Shown: one piece after another, positions 6,499 to 14,728 of the stretch
Layout: the number at the start of each line of letters is the position of its first letter
How positions within the stretch are numbered: position 1 is the stretch's first letter
Source: an uncultured Pseudomonadota bacterium
GTDB taxonomy: Bacteria; Pseudomonadota; Gammaproteobacteria; Steroidobacterales; Woeseiaceae
Reading direction: 5' to 3'
DNA: 64,000 nt
NCBI GenBank assembly: GCA_913055625.1
Contig: CAJXJW010000010.1
Location: forward strand, 54,725-118,724
Notes under the pieces: model-generated
The model's database searches: none
What the model saw: the letters and a program-made list of their open reading frames with translations, nothing else
Told to the model about the DNA's origin: nothing
Program-made: the position numbers and the translations under genes

Positions 6499-8982
6499 AT
6501 GAAAAGAATGCTGATCAACGCAACTCAATCCGAAGAGTTGCGCATGGCAATGGTCGACGGCCAGCGCCTGTATGACCTGAATATCGAAGGACCCGCGAGC
6601 GAACGCAAGAAAGCCAATATCTACAAAGGCAAGATCACGCGCATCGAGCCGAGCCTCGAGGCCGCGTTCGTCGACTACGGCGCCGATCGCCACGGCTTCC
6701 TGCCGCTGAAAGAAGTTTCCAGCGAGTACTTCGTCAAACCTGCCGGTTCCGGCAAGCCGAACATCAAGGATGTCCTCAAGGAAGGTCAGGACATCGTCGT
6801 CCAGATCGACAAGGAAGAGCGCGGCAACAAGGGTGCCGCTCTGACGACCTTTGTCAGCCTCGCGGGCCGGTTCATCGTCCTGAAACCCAACAAGGCGCGT
6901 TCGGGTGGCGTGTCGCGCCGCATCGTCGGTTCGGACCGTGACCTCGCGCGCGACTCGCTCGACCAGGTCAAAATTCCCGACAACATGAGCGTCATCCTGC
7001 GCACCGCCGGCATCGACCGCAGTGCCGAGGAGCTCGAATGGGACATGAACAACCTGCTGCAGGTGTGGCAGGCGATCCTCGACACGGTGTTGAAACGGCC
7101 GTCGCCGTTCCTGATCTACCGGGAGAGCAACGCGGTCATTCGCGCGCTGCGTGATTACCTCACGACCGACATTGGCGAAATCCTGATCGACGACGAGGCG
7201 ACGTACGCCGAGGCCCGCGAATTCGTCGAGCAGATCATGCCGCACAACGCGCGGAAGCTGAAACACTACACGGACCCGGTGCCGCTGTTTACGCGCTTCC
7301 AGATCGAATCGCAGATCGAGTCGGCGTTCGCGCACCAGGTCACCCTGCCCTCCGGCGGCAGCATCGTCATCGACCATACCGAGGCACTCGTCGCGATCGA
7401 CGTGAACTCCGCGCGGGCGACGAAAGGCGGCGACATCGAAGCCACCGCGCTGAATACGAACCTCGAGGCCGCGGACGAGGTCGCGCGCCAGCTGCGCATT
7501 CGCGACCTCGGCGGCCTCGTCGTCATCGACTTCATTGACATGGGCCCGCAGAAGAACCAGCGGGAAGTCGAGAACCGGCTGCGCGAAGCCGTGCGGCAGG
7601 ATCGCGCGCGGGTACAGCTCGGCAAGATCACCCGCTTCGGCCTGCTGGAAATGTCACGGCAGCGCCTGCGGCCGTCGATCGGCGAATCGTCTTACCATTC
7701 CTGCCCGCGCTGCTCGGGCTTCGGCACGATTCGCTCCATCGAATCGCTGGCGCTGGCTATCCTTCGCCTGATTGGCGAAGAGGCCCGCAAGGAACGCACC
7801 GCGAAAGTCATCGCGCAGCTGCCGGTCGAAGTCGCGACCTACCTGCTGAACGAGAAGCGCGACTGGGTGCAGAGCCTGGAATCGCGCAACGATACACAGG
7901 TCGTCCTGGTGGCAAACGCGAACCTCGAGACACCGCACTACGACATCCGCCGCGTGCGTGACGACCAGACGGAGCTGCCGGAAAATGCCGGTGCGAGCTA
8001 TGCGCTGGCCGAAACGGACCCGGTCGCCGAGATCCCGCCGGCCTACGCGGAAGCGAAGGTCGTCGAGCAACCGGCCATCGGTGCCATCGCTCCGGCAACA
8101 CCGGCGCCCGTGCGCAAGAAGGAGCCGAGCGGCTTCTGGGTCTGGCTCAAGGGACTGTTCGCAAGCGACGAGAGTGAGAGCGACGGTCGCCGGCGGCGCA
8201 AACCGGCCTCGAAACAGCGCCGCAGCGACAGGTCGTCGGGCGGAACCCGCGGCGGCAAGCAGAAGCGCGGCGAGAAACAGTCGGCCCGTGGCCGCCAGGG
8301 CAGCAAGGGAAAAGCGGACGGCAGCCGCGGTTCCGGCGAGCAGCGCGGCAAACGCAAGCGCAAAAAGAGCACGCAGGAACGCCAGGGCAAGAAGGCCGCG
8401 AGCGACAAGCGGCAAGCGCCGGAGAACACGTCGGCCGCCGGCGAGCAGAAGCCGGACGAGTCGAAACGCTCCTCGCGTAGCCGCCGCAGCCGTGGCGGAC
8501 GCCGTCGTCGCCGCTCTAACGAGAACGCCGACAACAACGCGCAGAACGCATCGAACGGCCCCGCGAAGGCGGAGTCCGGCAACGACAAGGCGAACGGTTC
8601 GAACGAACCACGCGGCAACGGTGCCAGGGCCCCGCAAACCACCGCTGCGGATGCGCCACCGAAAAGCGACGTGAAGGAACCGGCGCCGCGCAAGGCCGCG
8701 CCGAAACCGGACGTCGCCGAAGCCACGAAACCGGCACCGGCAAAACCGGCACCGGCCGAATCGCCGAAGGCCGAATCGCCGAAGATCGATGCACCGAAGG
8801 CCGAATCGCCGAAGGCCGATGCACCGGCAGCGAAACCTGCTGCACCCAAGCCGGCGGCCGACAGGGATCCCTCGGCCGGTCGCGGGGAATCCCGTCTCCT
8901 GCCGTGGGAGCCGGTGCCGCCGCCTGCCACGAAGCCGCGTGACACGGCGAAGTCGTCCGGCGACTCCCCGGACGGCGCGTAG
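6499..8982 (+). CDS. rne: Ribonuclease E
   Basis: 827-residue endoribonuclease and degradosome scaffold. The N-terminal half has the RNase H-like/S1 region (IYKGKITRIEPSLEAAFVDY, about residue 35), DNase I-like catalytic aspartates Asp301 in AIDVNSARAT and Asp344 in VIDFIDM, and the zinc link CPRC (Cys402, Cys405). Residues 544-556 (SGFWVWLKGLFAS) make a short amphipathic helix like the membrane-targeting segment A of E. coli. The C-terminal half is disordered: an Arg/Lys-rich RNA-binding region (about 560-680), then Pro/Ala/Lys repeats ending in LLPWEPVPPP. It is shorter than the E. coli protein (1061) because the scaffold part is reduced. The first 17 codons are very close to enterobacterial rne. 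Confidence 0.97.
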   Translation: MKRMLINATQSEELRMAMVDGQRLYDLNIEGPASERKKANIYKGKITRIEPSLEAAFVDYGADRHGFLPLKEVSSEYFVKPAGSGKPNIKDVLKEGQDIVVQIDKEERGNKGAALTTFVSLAGRFIVLKPNKARSGGVSRRIVGSDRDLARDSLDQVKIPDNMSVILRTAGIDRSAEELEWDMNNLLQVWQAILDTVLKRPSPFLIYRESNAVIRALRDYLTTDIGEILIDDEATYAEAREFVEQIMPHNARKLKHYTDPVPLFTRFQIESQIESAFAHQVTLPSGGSIVIDHTEALVAIDVNSARATKGGDIEATALNTNLEAADEVARQLRIRDLGGLVVIDFIDMGPQKNQREVENRLREAVRQDRARVQLGKITRFGLLEMSRQRLRPSIGESSYHSCPRCSGFGTIRSIESLALAILRLIGEEARKERTAKVIAQLPVEVATYLLNEKRDWVQSLESRNDTQVVLVANANLETPHYDIRRVRDDQTELPENAGASYALAETDPVAEIPPAYAEAKVVEQPAIGAIAPATPAPVRKKEPSGFWVWLKGLFASDESESDGRRRRKPASKQRRSDRSSGGTRGGKQKRGEKQSARGRQGSKGKADGSRGSGEQRGKRKRKKSTQERQGKKAASDKRQAPENTSAAGEQKPDESKRSSRSRRSRGGRRRRRSNENADNNAQNASNGPAKAESGNDKANGSNEPRGNGARAPQTTAADAPPKSDVKEPAPRKAAPKPDVAEATKPAPAKPAPAESPKAESPKIDAPKAESPKADAPAAKPAAPKPAADRDPSAGRGESRLLPWEPVPPPATKPRDTAKSSGDSPDGA
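8757..8829 (+). repeat. Tandem 15-bp coding repeats in the rne C-terminal tail
   Basis: Copies of GAATCGCCGAAGGCC-like units alternate with GATGCACCGAAGGCC, encoding ESPKA, ESPKI, DAPKA and similar repeats in the disordered tail. Such low-complexity DNA can change copy number by slippage without breaking the frame. Confidence 0.7.
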
Positions 8983-8998
8983 TCAGTAAGCGCTGATC

Positions 8999-9027
8999 GC
9001 CTGCCGGCGACTACTGCGCCGGCAGGC
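8999..9027. terminator. Hairpin between convergent rne and the phosphatase gene
   Basis: GCCTGCCGGCG (8999-9009) pairs perfectly with CGCCGGCAGGC (9017-9027) across a 7-nt loop. It overlaps the last codons of the minus-strand phosphatase gene. There is no U-tract on either side, so it may act as an mRNA 3'-end stabiliser or a bidirectional attenuator rather than a classic intrinsic terminator. Confidence 0.5.
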
Positions 9028-9508
9028 CGTGACGCGCACGCAATGCCTCGAGCAGCGCGCGCGACGCCTCCTCGACGAGATCCAGGACCCGTTCGAAGCC
9101 GGCGGCACCACCGTAGTACGGGTCCGGCACCTCCTCACCAACGCCCGACGCGTACGGCAGGAACAGGCCGAGCTGCGACCGGTGCTCCTCCGTCAGCATC
9201 GATTCGAGCGTCACGAGGTTCAGGCGATCCATCGCAAGGACGTAATCGAACACCGCTAGATCGGCAGGCTCCACCCGCCGCGCGCGAATGGCATCCAGCG
9301 AATAGCCACGCCGGGCTGCCGCAGCCCGGGCGCGGCGATCGGGCGCCTCCCCCACGTGATACGCATGCGTGCCCGCGGAGTCGACGCGGATCGCGTCGGC
9401 CAGGCCGGCCTCGGCGACAACGTGACGAAACACGCCCTCGGCCGTCGGCGACCGACAGATGTTGCCCATGCAAATGAAAAGCACGCCAATGGGTTTATCG
9501 CTACTCAT
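9011..9508 (-). CDS. Low-molecular-weight protein-tyrosine-phosphatase
   Basis: 165-residue cytoplasmic phosphatase. The P-loop C-X5-R-S is Cys13 to Arg19 in ICMGNICRSP, and the general acid is in DPYYGG (about residues 128-133). It lies alone, convergent with rne. No capsule or Wzc-type kinase gene is nearby, so it is probably the housekeeping LMW-PTP rather than a polysaccharide-export phosphatase. The ATG at 9508 lies just downstream of a degenerate recombinase-like segment; the phosphatase itself looks intact. Confidence 0.93.
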   Translation of the reverse strand: MSSDKPIGVLFICMGNICRSPTAEGVFRHVVAEAGLADAIRVDSAGTHAYHVGEAPDRRARAAAARRGYSLDAIRARRVEPADLAVFDYVLAMDRLNLVTLESMLTEEHRSQLGLFLPYASGVGEEVPDPYYGGAAGFERVLDLVEEASRALLEALRARHGLPAQ

Positions 9509-9580
9509 AATTCTTTGTTTGTCTTAAGTTTCTGGTCCGGGCACGTCCGTCGAAATCCGGGTGTATCCGACGCGGGTTGT
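9505..9580 (-). pseudogene. Possible serine recombinase (resolvase) N-terminal remnant
   Basis: On the minus strand one frame reads RVGYTRISTD, which matches the resolvase/invertase start G-Y-x-R-[VI]-S-T-D containing the catalytic serine. A few bases later a shifted frame reads DQKLKTNKEL followed by a stop that overlaps the phosphatase start. Resolvases normally continue ...STDDQ-x-L directly, so the two pieces look like one N-terminus interrupted by a short insertion or frameshift. The match is short and could be chance, but the order and spacing of the pieces are right. Together with ParDE next door it suggests an old mobile-element border. Confidence 0.35.
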
Positions 9581-9600
9581 AGCCAGAATTGTAGCCAGAA
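9577..9600. repeat. Perfect tandem 12-bp repeat
   Basis: TTGTAGCCAGAA occurs twice, back to back, between the recombinase scar and parE. It may be a remnant of a recombination or attachment sequence. No function can be assigned from sequence. Confidence 0.6.
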
Positions 9601-9613
9601 AGCGTTCCACAGT

Positions 9614-9910
9614 TCAGAAGATACCGGGTCCAATGTCCATCGACTTGTGCGGTATGCCAATGATGTCGACGTACTCTTCACTGATGATATAGAAGATGAC
9701 GTGGCTACCTTCAGGGAAGCTTCGGTATCCAGGGTGAATATCGTCTCGTTCGCGGCCTGCGAAGGGATTCCGGGCCAGCCACTCGAATCGTTTGTTCAGG
9801 GACCGCAGGTAGTCCTCCATCTGCGTCGGCCCCCACTCTTCAAACGTGTAGTCCGCAATCTCGTCGAGGTCTGCAGTCGCTCTCGATGTGAGCCGGAGTT
9901 GGGCCGTCAT
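9614..9910 (-). CDS. parE: ParE/RelE-family toxin
   Basis: 98-residue toxin of the type II ParDE system; ParE proteins poison DNA gyrase. The family pattern is seen in LRLTSRATADLDEIADYTFEEWG at the N-terminus, NPFAGRERDD in the middle and YRSFPEGSHVIFYI with the conserved RSF/YRS region. Length is normal. Its start overlaps the parD stop by ATGA, so the pair is translated together. It lies beside a recombinase-like scar at the edge of the catabolic island, where such modules commonly stabilise acquired DNA. Confidence 0.9.
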   Translation of the reverse strand: MTAQLRLTSRATADLDEIADYTFEEWGPTQMEDYLRSLNKRFEWLARNPFAGRERDDIHPGYRSFPEGSHVIFYIISEEYVDIIGIPHKSMDIGPGIF

Positions 9911-10155
9911 GCCCGAGCTTTGGTTCGCTCGATGACTGACTCGATATCAAAGCCTTCGACAAAGTCCTTTCTGGCCGCCTGATCGGCCCCTTCGGCCAGG
10001 TGTGCCCGAAGCGCCTCGAGTCGCTTTCCTCGATCTTCGAGTTCACGAAGCGCGTCTCGCACGACCTCACTCGCCGTCGAATATCGGCCGCTCTTGATCT
10101 CTTGCTTGATAAATTCTTCCCAGTGCCCGCCGAGGCTCAACGATGTAGTTGCCAT
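9907..10155 (-). CDS. parD: ParD-family antitoxin
   Basis: 82-residue antitoxin. It has the ribbon-helix-helix start MATTSLSLGGHWEEFIKQEI and the ParD motif SGRYSTASEVVRDALRELE (about residues 22-40), followed by an acidic, flexible C-terminus that would wrap the toxin. It comes first in the operon, as usual. A 17-bp AT-rich palindrome overlaps the promoter just upstream, so autoregulation by the ParD or ParDE complex is likely. Confidence 0.9.
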   Translation of the reverse strand: MATTSLSLGGHWEEFIKQEIKSGRYSTASEVVRDALRELEDRGKRLEALRAHLAEGADQAARKDFVEGFDIESVIERTKARA

Positions 10156-10173
10156 TGTTACCTACCCCATCGC

Positions 10174-10215
10174 TTATTCAAAATGAATAATACGGTGCGC
10201 AACGTCGTAGGACAA
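10174..10215 (-). promoter_or_regulatory. parDE promoter and palindromic operator
   Basis: Minus-strand TTGTCC (10210-10215), a 17-bp spacer and TATTAT (10187-10192) make a clear promoter. The inverted repeat TTATTC-N5-GAATAA (10174-10190) overlaps the -10 box and the start site, the usual position for an autoregulating ribbon-helix-helix antitoxin. Confidence 0.65.
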
Positions 10216-10451
10216 TGGAACAACATTGCCACCGAACTGAAACCCGAACCACCTAACCCGTTGGTGCACGTGACAAAAACGCCAAAGTCCATGCACACGA
10301 ACAGGACACGGGTGATCGGATTTGACGTCTTGGGGTTGCCGATTCTCCGGATGGCCGGCTTAGTGGCAATTGACGCACGTTGTCATCAGGCACTTGCACG
10401 TCCGGGTGGGTGACGTGGCCGCCCGCGGCGCCGACATCAGCGAAACCGATC
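10216..10451. other. Intergenic stretch without recognised features
   Basis: Between the parDE promoter and the DeoR gene's control region I see no gene-like frame with family resemblance, no RNA gene and no repeat. A frame that runs into the DeoR gene from 10370 has a non-family N-terminus and is best explained as the open region upstream of the true start. Confidence 0.5.
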
Positions 10452-10476
10452 AAATTCGCTCAAACTCCGCTATACT
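10452..10476 (+). promoter_or_regulatory. DeoR-gene promoter region with a candidate own operator
   Basis: AAATTCGCTCAAAC (10452-10465) sits directly before a -10-like TATACT (10471-10476). The core TTCGCTCAA recurs in the rhamnose divergent promoter (14673-14681, with an inverted partner at 14701-14709). This suggests that the regulator represses its own gene and the rhamnose genes through the same site. Confidence 0.5.
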
Positions 10477-10507
10477 GCCGCATTGCCCGGCGGGCGGGGG
10501 ACCCCAA

Positions 10508-11302
10508 GTGCACGCAGCTGAACGCGACAAGGCCATACTGAAGTTGCTCAGGGACAAGGACGGCTTCGTGTCCTTCCGCGAGCTCGAAGACGTACTGGAC
10601 GCGTCACCAGCGACGCTAAGGCGGGACCTGAACCGCCTGGCCGACGAAGGCTATGTCGACCGGGTGCGCGGCGGCGCCAAGCTCAAGGGCTACGAGCCCT
10701 ATGGCCGACACAATGACGAGGACCACCTGGCCGGCACGCCGTTCGACCAGAACGTCCGGCTGATGCAGGACCAGAAGCTCGCCATCGGCAGGGCGGCGGC
10801 GGAGCTGTGCAGCAACAGCACGTCCGTCATGATCGACGGCGGATCGACGACGCTGCAGATGTGCCGCCACCTCACCGGCCGCGACCTGCAGGTGTTCACG
10901 AATTCCCTGCACATCGTGCGCGCCCTCCTGCGGCAGTCCGACATCCGGATCCTGGTGCCAGGCGGCTCGATATTCCGCGAGCAGGACATCATCCTGTCGG
11001 CGGTCGGCGACGACACGATGCCGCGTTTCCACGCGCCGCAGTTCTTCATGGGCGCCGCGTCCGTCGGCGCGCAGGGCGTGATGAACTCCGACATCCTGGT
11101 CGTAGCCGCCGAGCGGCGGCTCATCGACCGCGCGGACGAACTCGTGATCCTCGTCGATCACACGAAGTTTCACGCGCCGTCGGGCAACGTCGTCTGCGGT
11201 CTCGAGGAAGTCGACATCGTCGTGACCGACGCCGACGTGAGCGCGAAGGACGTGGCGATGCTCGAAGACGCGGGCATCCGCGTCGTCATTGCGTCGAAAT
11301 GA
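10508..11302 (+). CDS. DeoR-family transcriptional regulator, probable rhamnose-locus repressor
   Basis: 264-residue regulator. An N-terminal winged helix (ERDKAILKLLRDKDGFVSFR then SPATLRRDLNRLADEGYVDR, residues about 5-50) precedes a DeoRC sugar-phosphate sensor domain (IGRAAAELC, IDGGSTTLQMC, ILVPGGSIF, VLVDHTKFH-like ILVDHTKFH, VVTD). The GTG at 10508 is chosen because it gives the family N-terminus and is preceded by a G-rich Shine-Dalgarno sequence; the frame is open upstream to 10370. It converges on rhaI with 10 nt between stops. DeoR proteins usually respond to a phosphorylated sugar, here perhaps rhamnulose 1-phosphate; that ligand is inference. Confidence 0.9.
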   Translation: MHAAERDKAILKLLRDKDGFVSFRELEDVLDASPATLRRDLNRLADEGYVDRVRGGAKLKGYEPYGRHNDEDHLAGTPFDQNVRLMQDQKLAIGRAAAELCSNSTSVMIDGGSTTLQMCRHLTGRDLQVFTNSLHIVRALLRQSDIRILVPGGSIFREQDIILSAVGDDTMPRFHAPQFFMGAASVGAQGVMNSDILVVAAERRLIDRADELVILVDHTKFHAPSGNVVCGLEEVDIVVTDADVSAKDVAMLEDAGIRVVIASK

Positions 11303-11312
11303 CAGGCGCCCG

Positions 11313-12476
11313 TCAGCCCCAGCCGGCCTGAACGCCGCCCTTTCGCGCCTCGGCGATTTTCGCGGCGTAGCCGCTGGCGGCGTAGGCGGCCATCGGGTCC
11401 GCCGGCAGCCCTCTTCCCTCGCGCCAGTCCGCCAGCGCCGGCCGGACGTCCGTGTGGAACGCATCCATCAGGATGCCGTGCGCGCCGAGCACATCGCCGG
11501 ACGCCTGCGCCGTCGCCAGCGCGTCGCGATCGAGCATGAGCGCACGCGCCGTCATTTCCTGAACGTTCAGCACCGAGCGAATCTGGCCGGGTATCTTCGG
11601 TTCGACGTTGTGACACTGGTCCAGCATCAGCGCGACGTCCGAGCCCTTGCCGTAACCTCCGCCCCGAATCACCTCGACCAGGATCCGGAACAGCTGGAAC
11701 GGATCCGCGGCACCGACGATGAGATCGTCGTCAGCGTAGAAGCGCGAGTTGAAGTCGAACGAGCCCAGCTTTCCGAGCCTGAGCAACTGCGCGACGATGA
11801 ACTCGATGTTCGTCCCCGGCGCGTGGTGCCCGGTATCGAGGCACACGACCGCACGTTCGCCGAGCGCGACGACGTGCGCATAGGCCGTGCCCCAGTCCGG
11901 CACGTCGGTGTGGTAGAACGCCGGCTCGAAGAACTTGTACTCCAGCACCAGGCGTTGCGACGCGTCGAGGCGCGCGTAAATTTCGTTCAACGAATCGGCC
12001 AGGCGATCCTGCCGAGCCCTCATGTCGGACTGCCCCGGGTAATTGCTGCCGTCGGCCAGCCAGATCTTGAGGTCCCTGGAGCCCGTCTCGCCCATGATGT
12101 CGATGCACTCGAAGTGGTGATCGATGGCCATTCGGCGCACCGCATCATCGTGATGGCACAGGCTGCCGAACTTGTAGGCCTCGTCCTGGAACGTGTTTGA
12201 ATTGATCGTCCCCAGTGCGACGCCCTGCGCTTCGGCGTGCTGCCGTAGCCGTGCAAAGCTGTCAACCTTGTCCCACGGAATGTGCAGCGCGACTGACGGT
12301 GCGAGCCCGGTGTACCGGTGCACCTGGGCCGCGTCGTCGATCTTCTCGAACGGATCGCGTGGAACGCCGGGCTGCGGAAACACCTTGAAGCGGGTTCCGG
12401 AGTTGCCGAATGCCCAGGAGGGCAGTTCGATGGCCAGCTCCGCGAGCTGCGCGTTGATCTCGCCGAAGGACGGCAT
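11313..12476 (-). CDS. rhaI: L-rhamnose isomerase, RhaI type
   Basis: 387-residue TIM-barrel metal-dependent isomerase converting L-rhamnose to L-rhamnulose; it resembles the Pseudomonas stutzeri-type enzyme rather than E. coli RhaA. Metal ligands of the xylose-isomerase-like fold are in LEYKFFEPAFYH, CLDTGHHAPGTN, DFNSRFYADDDL and the conserved KVFPQPGVPRDPFEK near the N-terminus. The ATG at 12476 has AGGGGGTC before it. The gene follows the aldolase-dehydrogenase gene by 18 nt in the same leftward operon and converges on the DeoR gene. Confidence 0.93.
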   Translation of the reverse strand: MPSFGEINAQLAELAIELPSWAFGNSGTRFKVFPQPGVPRDPFEKIDDAAQVHRYTGLAPSVALHIPWDKVDSFARLRQHAEAQGVALGTINSNTFQDEAYKFGSLCHHDDAVRRMAIDHHFECIDIMGETGSRDLKIWLADGSNYPGQSDMRARQDRLADSLNEIYARLDASQRLVLEYKFFEPAFYHTDVPDWGTAYAHVVALGERAVVCLDTGHHAPGTNIEFIVAQLLRLGKLGSFDFNSRFYADDDLIVGAADPFQLFRILVEVIRGGGYGKGSDVALMLDQCHNVEPKIPGQIRSVLNVQEMTARALMLDRDALATAQASGDVLGAHGILMDAFHTDVRPALADWREGRGLPADPMAAYAASGYAAKIAEARKGGVQAGWG

Positions 12477-12494
12477 GTCGGACCCCCTGATTTC

Positions 12495-14612
12495 CTAGCG
12501 CGTGAAGGCCTGGGCGTTGCCGGCATCCACGTTGACGATATTGCCCGTCGACTTCGCGGACATCGGCGACGCAAAGTACCAGACGGCGTCCGCCACGTCT
12601 TCCGGCAGAACGTTCTTCTTCAACATCGACCGCTTGCGGTAGTGCTCTTCGAGTTCTTCGCCGGAATCGACACCGTACGCGTCGGCACGCTCCTTGCGCC
12701 AACTGCTGTCCCAGATCCTCGATCCGCGAATGACGGCATCCGGGTTGACGACATTCACGCGAATACCGTGCGCCGCTCCTTCCAGCGCCAGGCAACGCGC
12801 CAGATGGACCGCGGCGGCCTTCGCCGATGCATACGCGGACGCGTTCGTCGTTGCCGCGAGCGCGTTCTTCGAGCCGATGAACACGATCGACCCGTTGCCC
12901 TGCTTTTTCATCAGCGGGAACGCGGCGCGTGCCGTGAGGAAGTAGCCTTCCGCAAGCACGTCATGATTCCGGCGCCAGAGTTCCACGCTCGTCTCTTCGA
13001 CCGGGGCGGCCGATGCAAGGCCCGCGTTCGCGACCAGGATATCGAGCCCGCCGAACTCTCGCGCACAGGCGTCGAAAGCGGCCTGTACCTGCCCCTCGTC
13101 GGTCACGTCGCACACGGCGGCGCGCACGACATCGCTGCCGAAGCGGCCAGCCGCCGACGCACGCACCTCTTCCAGTGCCTCGCTGTCCCGGTCCGTCAGC
13201 ATGACACAGGCGCCGTCGGCCAGGAGACGCGCCGCGCAGGCCGCGCCGATGCCACCGGCCGCGCCGGTCACGAGGGCCACCTGCCCGACCAGCGGCTTCG
13301 GTTTTGGCATGCGCTGCAGCTTCGCTTCCTCCAGCGCCCAGTACTCGATGTCGAATGCTTCCTGCTCATCGAGACCGACGTACTCGCCGATCGCCTCGGC
13401 GCCGCGCATGACGTTGATCGCATTCGCATAGAACTCGCCGGCGAGCCGCGCGGTCTTCTTGTCCGCCGCAAACGTCATCCGACCGATACCCGGCACCAGC
13501 ACGACGACCGGGTTTGCGTCGCGCATCGGCGGGTCGTCCGGTCCGGCGCAGCGCTCGTAATACGCGGCGTAGCCTTCGCGGTAGTCCGCGAGCGAACTCG
13601 CAAGATAGTCCGCATCCTCGAGGCGCTCCGGATCGAGCGTCAGCGGCGCGATTTTCGTTCGCAGGAAATGATCCGGACAGGACGTGCCGATCGCGGCGAG
13701 ACGCTTGAAATCGGCCGACCCGACGAACTCCAGCGTCTCGGCCTCGTCCGAAAAATGCCCGACTTTCGGCCGCTCGCCGCCCATCAGCCCGCGCAACAGC
13801 GGCATCAGCTTCGCGGCGGCGGCCTCGCGTTCCGGCGCGGGCTTCGGCGCTACGACCGGCCCGCCGAACGCGGGGCCACCCGCCAGCCGGTCGTTCAGGT
13901 AGCGTGCGGCGTCGGCGATCAGGTCGATCGTGTTGTCGTAGCAGTCTTTCGACGTCTCGCCCCAGCAGATGATGCCATGGCCCGCCAGCATGACGCCGCG
14001 CAAATCGGGTTCCTTCCCGAGCAGGTCGCGCAACCAGATCGCGAGTTCGAAGCCGGGACGCTTCCACGGCAGCCAGCCGACCCGCCCGTTCCAGATTTCG
14101 CGCGTGGCGTCCTCGCCGCCCGACGATGCCGCGAGCGCAATCAGTGCATCGGGATGCACATGGTCGATGTGACGGAACGGCAGGTACGCGTGCAACGGCG
14201 TGTCGATCGAGGCCGCGCGCGGATTCAGGTTGAACGTGCAGTGCGGCAGGTAGCCGACCATCTCGTCCTCGTATTCCACGCCGCGGTAGAGCTTCTCCAG
14301 CCCGAGCAGCTTGTCGAGGTACAGGGTCGAGAATCCGTCGATCGTCATCGAACCGATGTCACCGCCCGACCCCTTCACCCACAGCACGTCGACGTCGTCA
14401 CCGGTCAGCGGGTCGCGCTCGACGAGCTTCGCGGACGTATTGCCGCCGCCGAAGTTCGTCACGGTCAGGTCCGACCCCAGCAAATTCGACCGGTACAGCA
14501 ACCGGTCGGAGGGCGACAGCGTCGACGCGGCCTTGTCGGACCAGCGGTTTTCGGGTACCGCAAACGGGGTTGCCGCGGGCGCGCCGGCGCCGCGGGATGA
14601 CTTGGTTGCCAT
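12495..14612 (-). CDS. rhaD: Bifunctional rhamnulose-1-phosphate aldolase / short-chain dehydrogenase (L-lactaldehyde dehydrogenase)
   Basis: 705-residue fusion. Residues about 1-430 form a class II aldolase with the zinc-binding HIDHVHPDA and GHGIICWGE motifs; it splits L-rhamnulose 1-phosphate into DHAP and L-lactaldehyde. Residues about 440-705 are an SDR with VALVTGAAGGIG (NAD site), the catalytic serine region VFIGSKNA and YASAKAA (Tyr/Lys); it would oxidise lactaldehyde to L-lactate. The frame is open to 14672, but the ATG at 14612 has GAGGA 11 nt upstream and gives the usual N-terminus. It is divergent from the kinase gene across a region with inverted repeats. The symbol rhaD is used for the aldolase activity; fused forms also carry other names. 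Confidence 0.93.
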   Translation of the reverse strand: MATKSSRGAGAPAATPFAVPENRWSDKAASTLSPSDRLLYRSNLLGSDLTVTNFGGGNTSAKLVERDPLTGDDVDVLWVKGSGGDIGSMTIDGFSTLYLDKLLGLEKLYRGVEYEDEMVGYLPHCTFNLNPRAASIDTPLHAYLPFRHIDHVHPDALIALAASSGGEDATREIWNGRVGWLPWKRPGFELAIWLRDLLGKEPDLRGVMLAGHGIICWGETSKDCYDNTIDLIADAARYLNDRLAGGPAFGGPVVAPKPAPEREAAAAKLMPLLRGLMGGERPKVGHFSDEAETLEFVGSADFKRLAAIGTSCPDHFLRTKIAPLTLDPERLEDADYLASSLADYREGYAAYYERCAGPDDPPMRDANPVVVLVPGIGRMTFAADKKTARLAGEFYANAINVMRGAEAIGEYVGLDEQEAFDIEYWALEEAKLQRMPKPKPLVGQVALVTGAAGGIGAACAARLLADGACVMLTDRDSEALEEVRASAAGRFGSDVVRAAVCDVTDEGQVQAAFDACAREFGGLDILVANAGLASAAPVEETSVELWRRNHDVLAEGYFLTARAAFPLMKKQGNGSIVFIGSKNALAATTNASAYASAKAAAVHLARCLALEGAAHGIRVNVVNPDAVIRGSRIWDSSWRKERADAYGVDSGEELEEHYRKRSMLKKNVLPEDVADAVWYFASPMSAKSTGNIVNVDAGNAQAFTR

Positions 14613-14640
14613 TGAAAATCGTCCTCGTAAAATCGGGTCC

Positions 14641-14721
14641 ATGCTAGCACAATTCGCACAATTTGCTACCAATTTCGCTCAATATCAATCACAATCAATC
14701 TGAGCGAAAGACCGAGGGGGG
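14641..14721. promoter_or_regulatory. Divergent rhamnose promoter with DeoR-type inverted repeat
   Basis: TTTCGCTCA (14673-14681) and its exact reverse complement TGAGCGAAA (14701-14709) flank 19 AT-rich bases. A related half-site, AATTCGCACAA, lies at 14651. The same TTCGCTCAA core precedes the DeoR gene at 10455. On the minus strand TGC-TAGCAT (ending at 14641) could be an extended -10 for the aldolase gene. A strong Shine-Dalgarno sequence, GAGGGGGG (14714-14721), serves the rightward kinase gene. Confidence 0.65.
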
Positions 14722-14728
14722 ACACGCC

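Noticed and set aside
8757..8829. CRISPR-like direct repeats
   Set aside because: Short repeats lie in frame in the disordered tail of RNase E and encode ESPKA-type units without spacers.
10253..10453. Small minus-strand open frame upstream of the DeoR gene
   Set aside because: No ribosome site, no resemblance to a family and it overlaps the regulator's control region.
12318..14600. Long plus-strand open frame opposite the rhamnulose-phosphate aldolase/dehydrogenase gene
   Set aside because: It is Arg/His/Asp-rich with no family resemblance and mirrors the codon pattern of the real gene on the other strand; typical of high-GC antisense frames.
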